Of a DNA stretch of 31,202 nucleotides, positions 30,796-31,202 are shown piece by piece. The stretch is taken from assembly GCA_003482885.1 (NCBI GenBank), contig DMXN01000013.1, positions 1-31,202 of the forward strand. Reading direction: 5' to 3'. The DNA comes from Candidatus Moraniibacteriota bacterium. GTDB lineage: Bacteria; Patescibacteriota; Minisyncoccia; Moranbacterales; UBA2206. How positions within the stretch are numbered: position 1 is the stretch's first letter; every line of letters begins with the position of its first letter. A program made the position numbers and the translations under genes. A model generated the notes under the pieces. It ran no database searches and was not told the DNA's origin. It saw only the letters and a program-made list of their open reading frames with translations.

Positions 30796-31202
30796 TTATT
30801 TAACCAATTTTGCTTCCTCTTTAAAATCCGCCTTAGCCATAATTTTAACCAAATCCTTAAATTTTGTTTTTGCTGTCCAGCCTAATTTTTTTTTGGCTTT
30901 TGAAGCGTCGCCGATTAAAAGATCAACTTCCGTCGGGCGAAAGTATTTTGGATCAATTTCAATAATTATTTCCCCCGTTTTTTTATCTATGCCTTTTTCA
31001 GAAATTCCATACCCGCTCCATTCCAAGTCGAATCCTAAATGCTTGGCTGATTCTTCGACGAATTCTTTAACCGAGTGGGTTTCTCCCGTAGCTAAAATAA
31101 ATTCCTCCGGTTTTTCTTGTTGAAGCATCAGCCACATTCCTTCGACATAATCCTTGGCATAGCCCCAGTCTCTTTTGGCGTTTAAATTTCCCAAATAAAG
31201 TT
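30796..31202 (-). CDS. gmd: GDP-mannose 4,6-dehydratase, C-terminal part (cut by window end)
   Basis: Only the C-terminal 134 codons are inside the window; the start lies beyond 31202. The segment LYLGNLNAKRDWGYAKDYVE is diagnostic of Gmd, followed by ILATGETHSVKEFVE and, close to the end, YFRPTEVDLLIGDASKAKKK. Gmd converts GDP-mannose to GDP-4-keto-6-deoxymannose, the precursor of GDP-rhamnose or GDP-fucose. The catalytic Tyr-x3-Lys lies outside the visible part. It is the first visible gene of the minus-strand glycan operon, so the promoter and earlier genes lie to the right. Confidence 0.92.
   Translation of the reverse strand, partial: LYLGNLNAKRDWGYAKDYVEGMWLMLQQEKPEEFILATGETHSVKEFVEESAKHLGFDLEWSGYGISEKGIDKKTGEIIIEIDPKYFRPTEVDLLIGDASKAKKKLGWTAKTKFKDLVKIMAKADFKEEAKLVK

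Noticed and set aside
1..31202. TGA recoding as in some CPR groups
   Set aside because: TGA ends ordinary-length proteins here (ugd, the 235-aa methyltransferase) and conserved genes have no internal TGA, so the standard bacterial code is used.
1..31202. CRISPR array
   Set aside because: No regularly spaced direct repeats were seen. The repeats present are single palindromes.

Overview
The window looks like a chromosome segment of a Patescibacteria/CPR bacterium, probably a Parcubacteria-type lineage. The evidence is the sigma-4/HARE-HTH regulator, a GtrA-like protein, an FtsA/FtsZ pair split by a small Cys-rich membrane protein, many compact single-domain methyltransferases, AT-rich DNA and an almost complete lack of Shine-Dalgarno sequences. 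The lineage call rests on recognised gene styles only. TGA is used as a stop (for example in ugd), so the recoded-TGA CPR groups are unlikely.

Layout. 1-5470 is housekeeping: a sigma-region-4/HARE-HTH regulator on the minus strand, divergent from dprA, then an uncharacterised 237-aa protein, a GtrA-like membrane protein, dnaX and tRNA-Gln(UUG). 5471-7740 is a decayed integrated region directly behind the tRNA. It holds a 5'-truncated, frameshifted large serine recombinase, an AT-rich radical SAM gene, and a second, diverged recombinase 3' end. 7774-11490 is the division/envelope block on the minus strand: ftsA, a Cys-rich single-TM protein, then ftsZ with its own promoter, plus an upstream dgkA-type kinase. 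11557-14785 is a small accessory island: a 63-aa ORF, a PD-(D/E)XK nuclease overlapping an N6-adenine-type methyltransferase (a likely type II restriction-modification pair), a broken secreted beta-helix-type gene and a four-TM protein.

14979-31202 is one long minus-strand cluster of tightly packed or overlapping genes for a surface glycan. In transcription order it holds a GDP-mannose 4,6-dehydratase (cut by the window edge), a GT4 glycosyltransferase, two SAM methyltransferases, a GT2 glycosyltransferase, another methyltransferase, an AsnB-type amidotransferase, a fourth methyltransferase, two very large GT-C/YfhO-like membrane proteins, a large exported protein, a small membrane protein, a DPM1-like GT2 and UDP-glucose 6-dehydrogenase. 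Together these would make nucleotide sugars, build and decorate (methylate, amidate) a lipid-linked glycan and transfer sugars outside the membrane.

Two themes cross the window. First, four genes (dprA, dnaX, the 63-aa ORF and the methyltransferase) have a -10 hexamer ending 6-7 nt before the ATG, which predicts leaderless mRNAs. Second, several unrelated palindromic repeats occur, two of them inside the reading frame of a GT-C-like protein and one supplying the stop codon of ugd.
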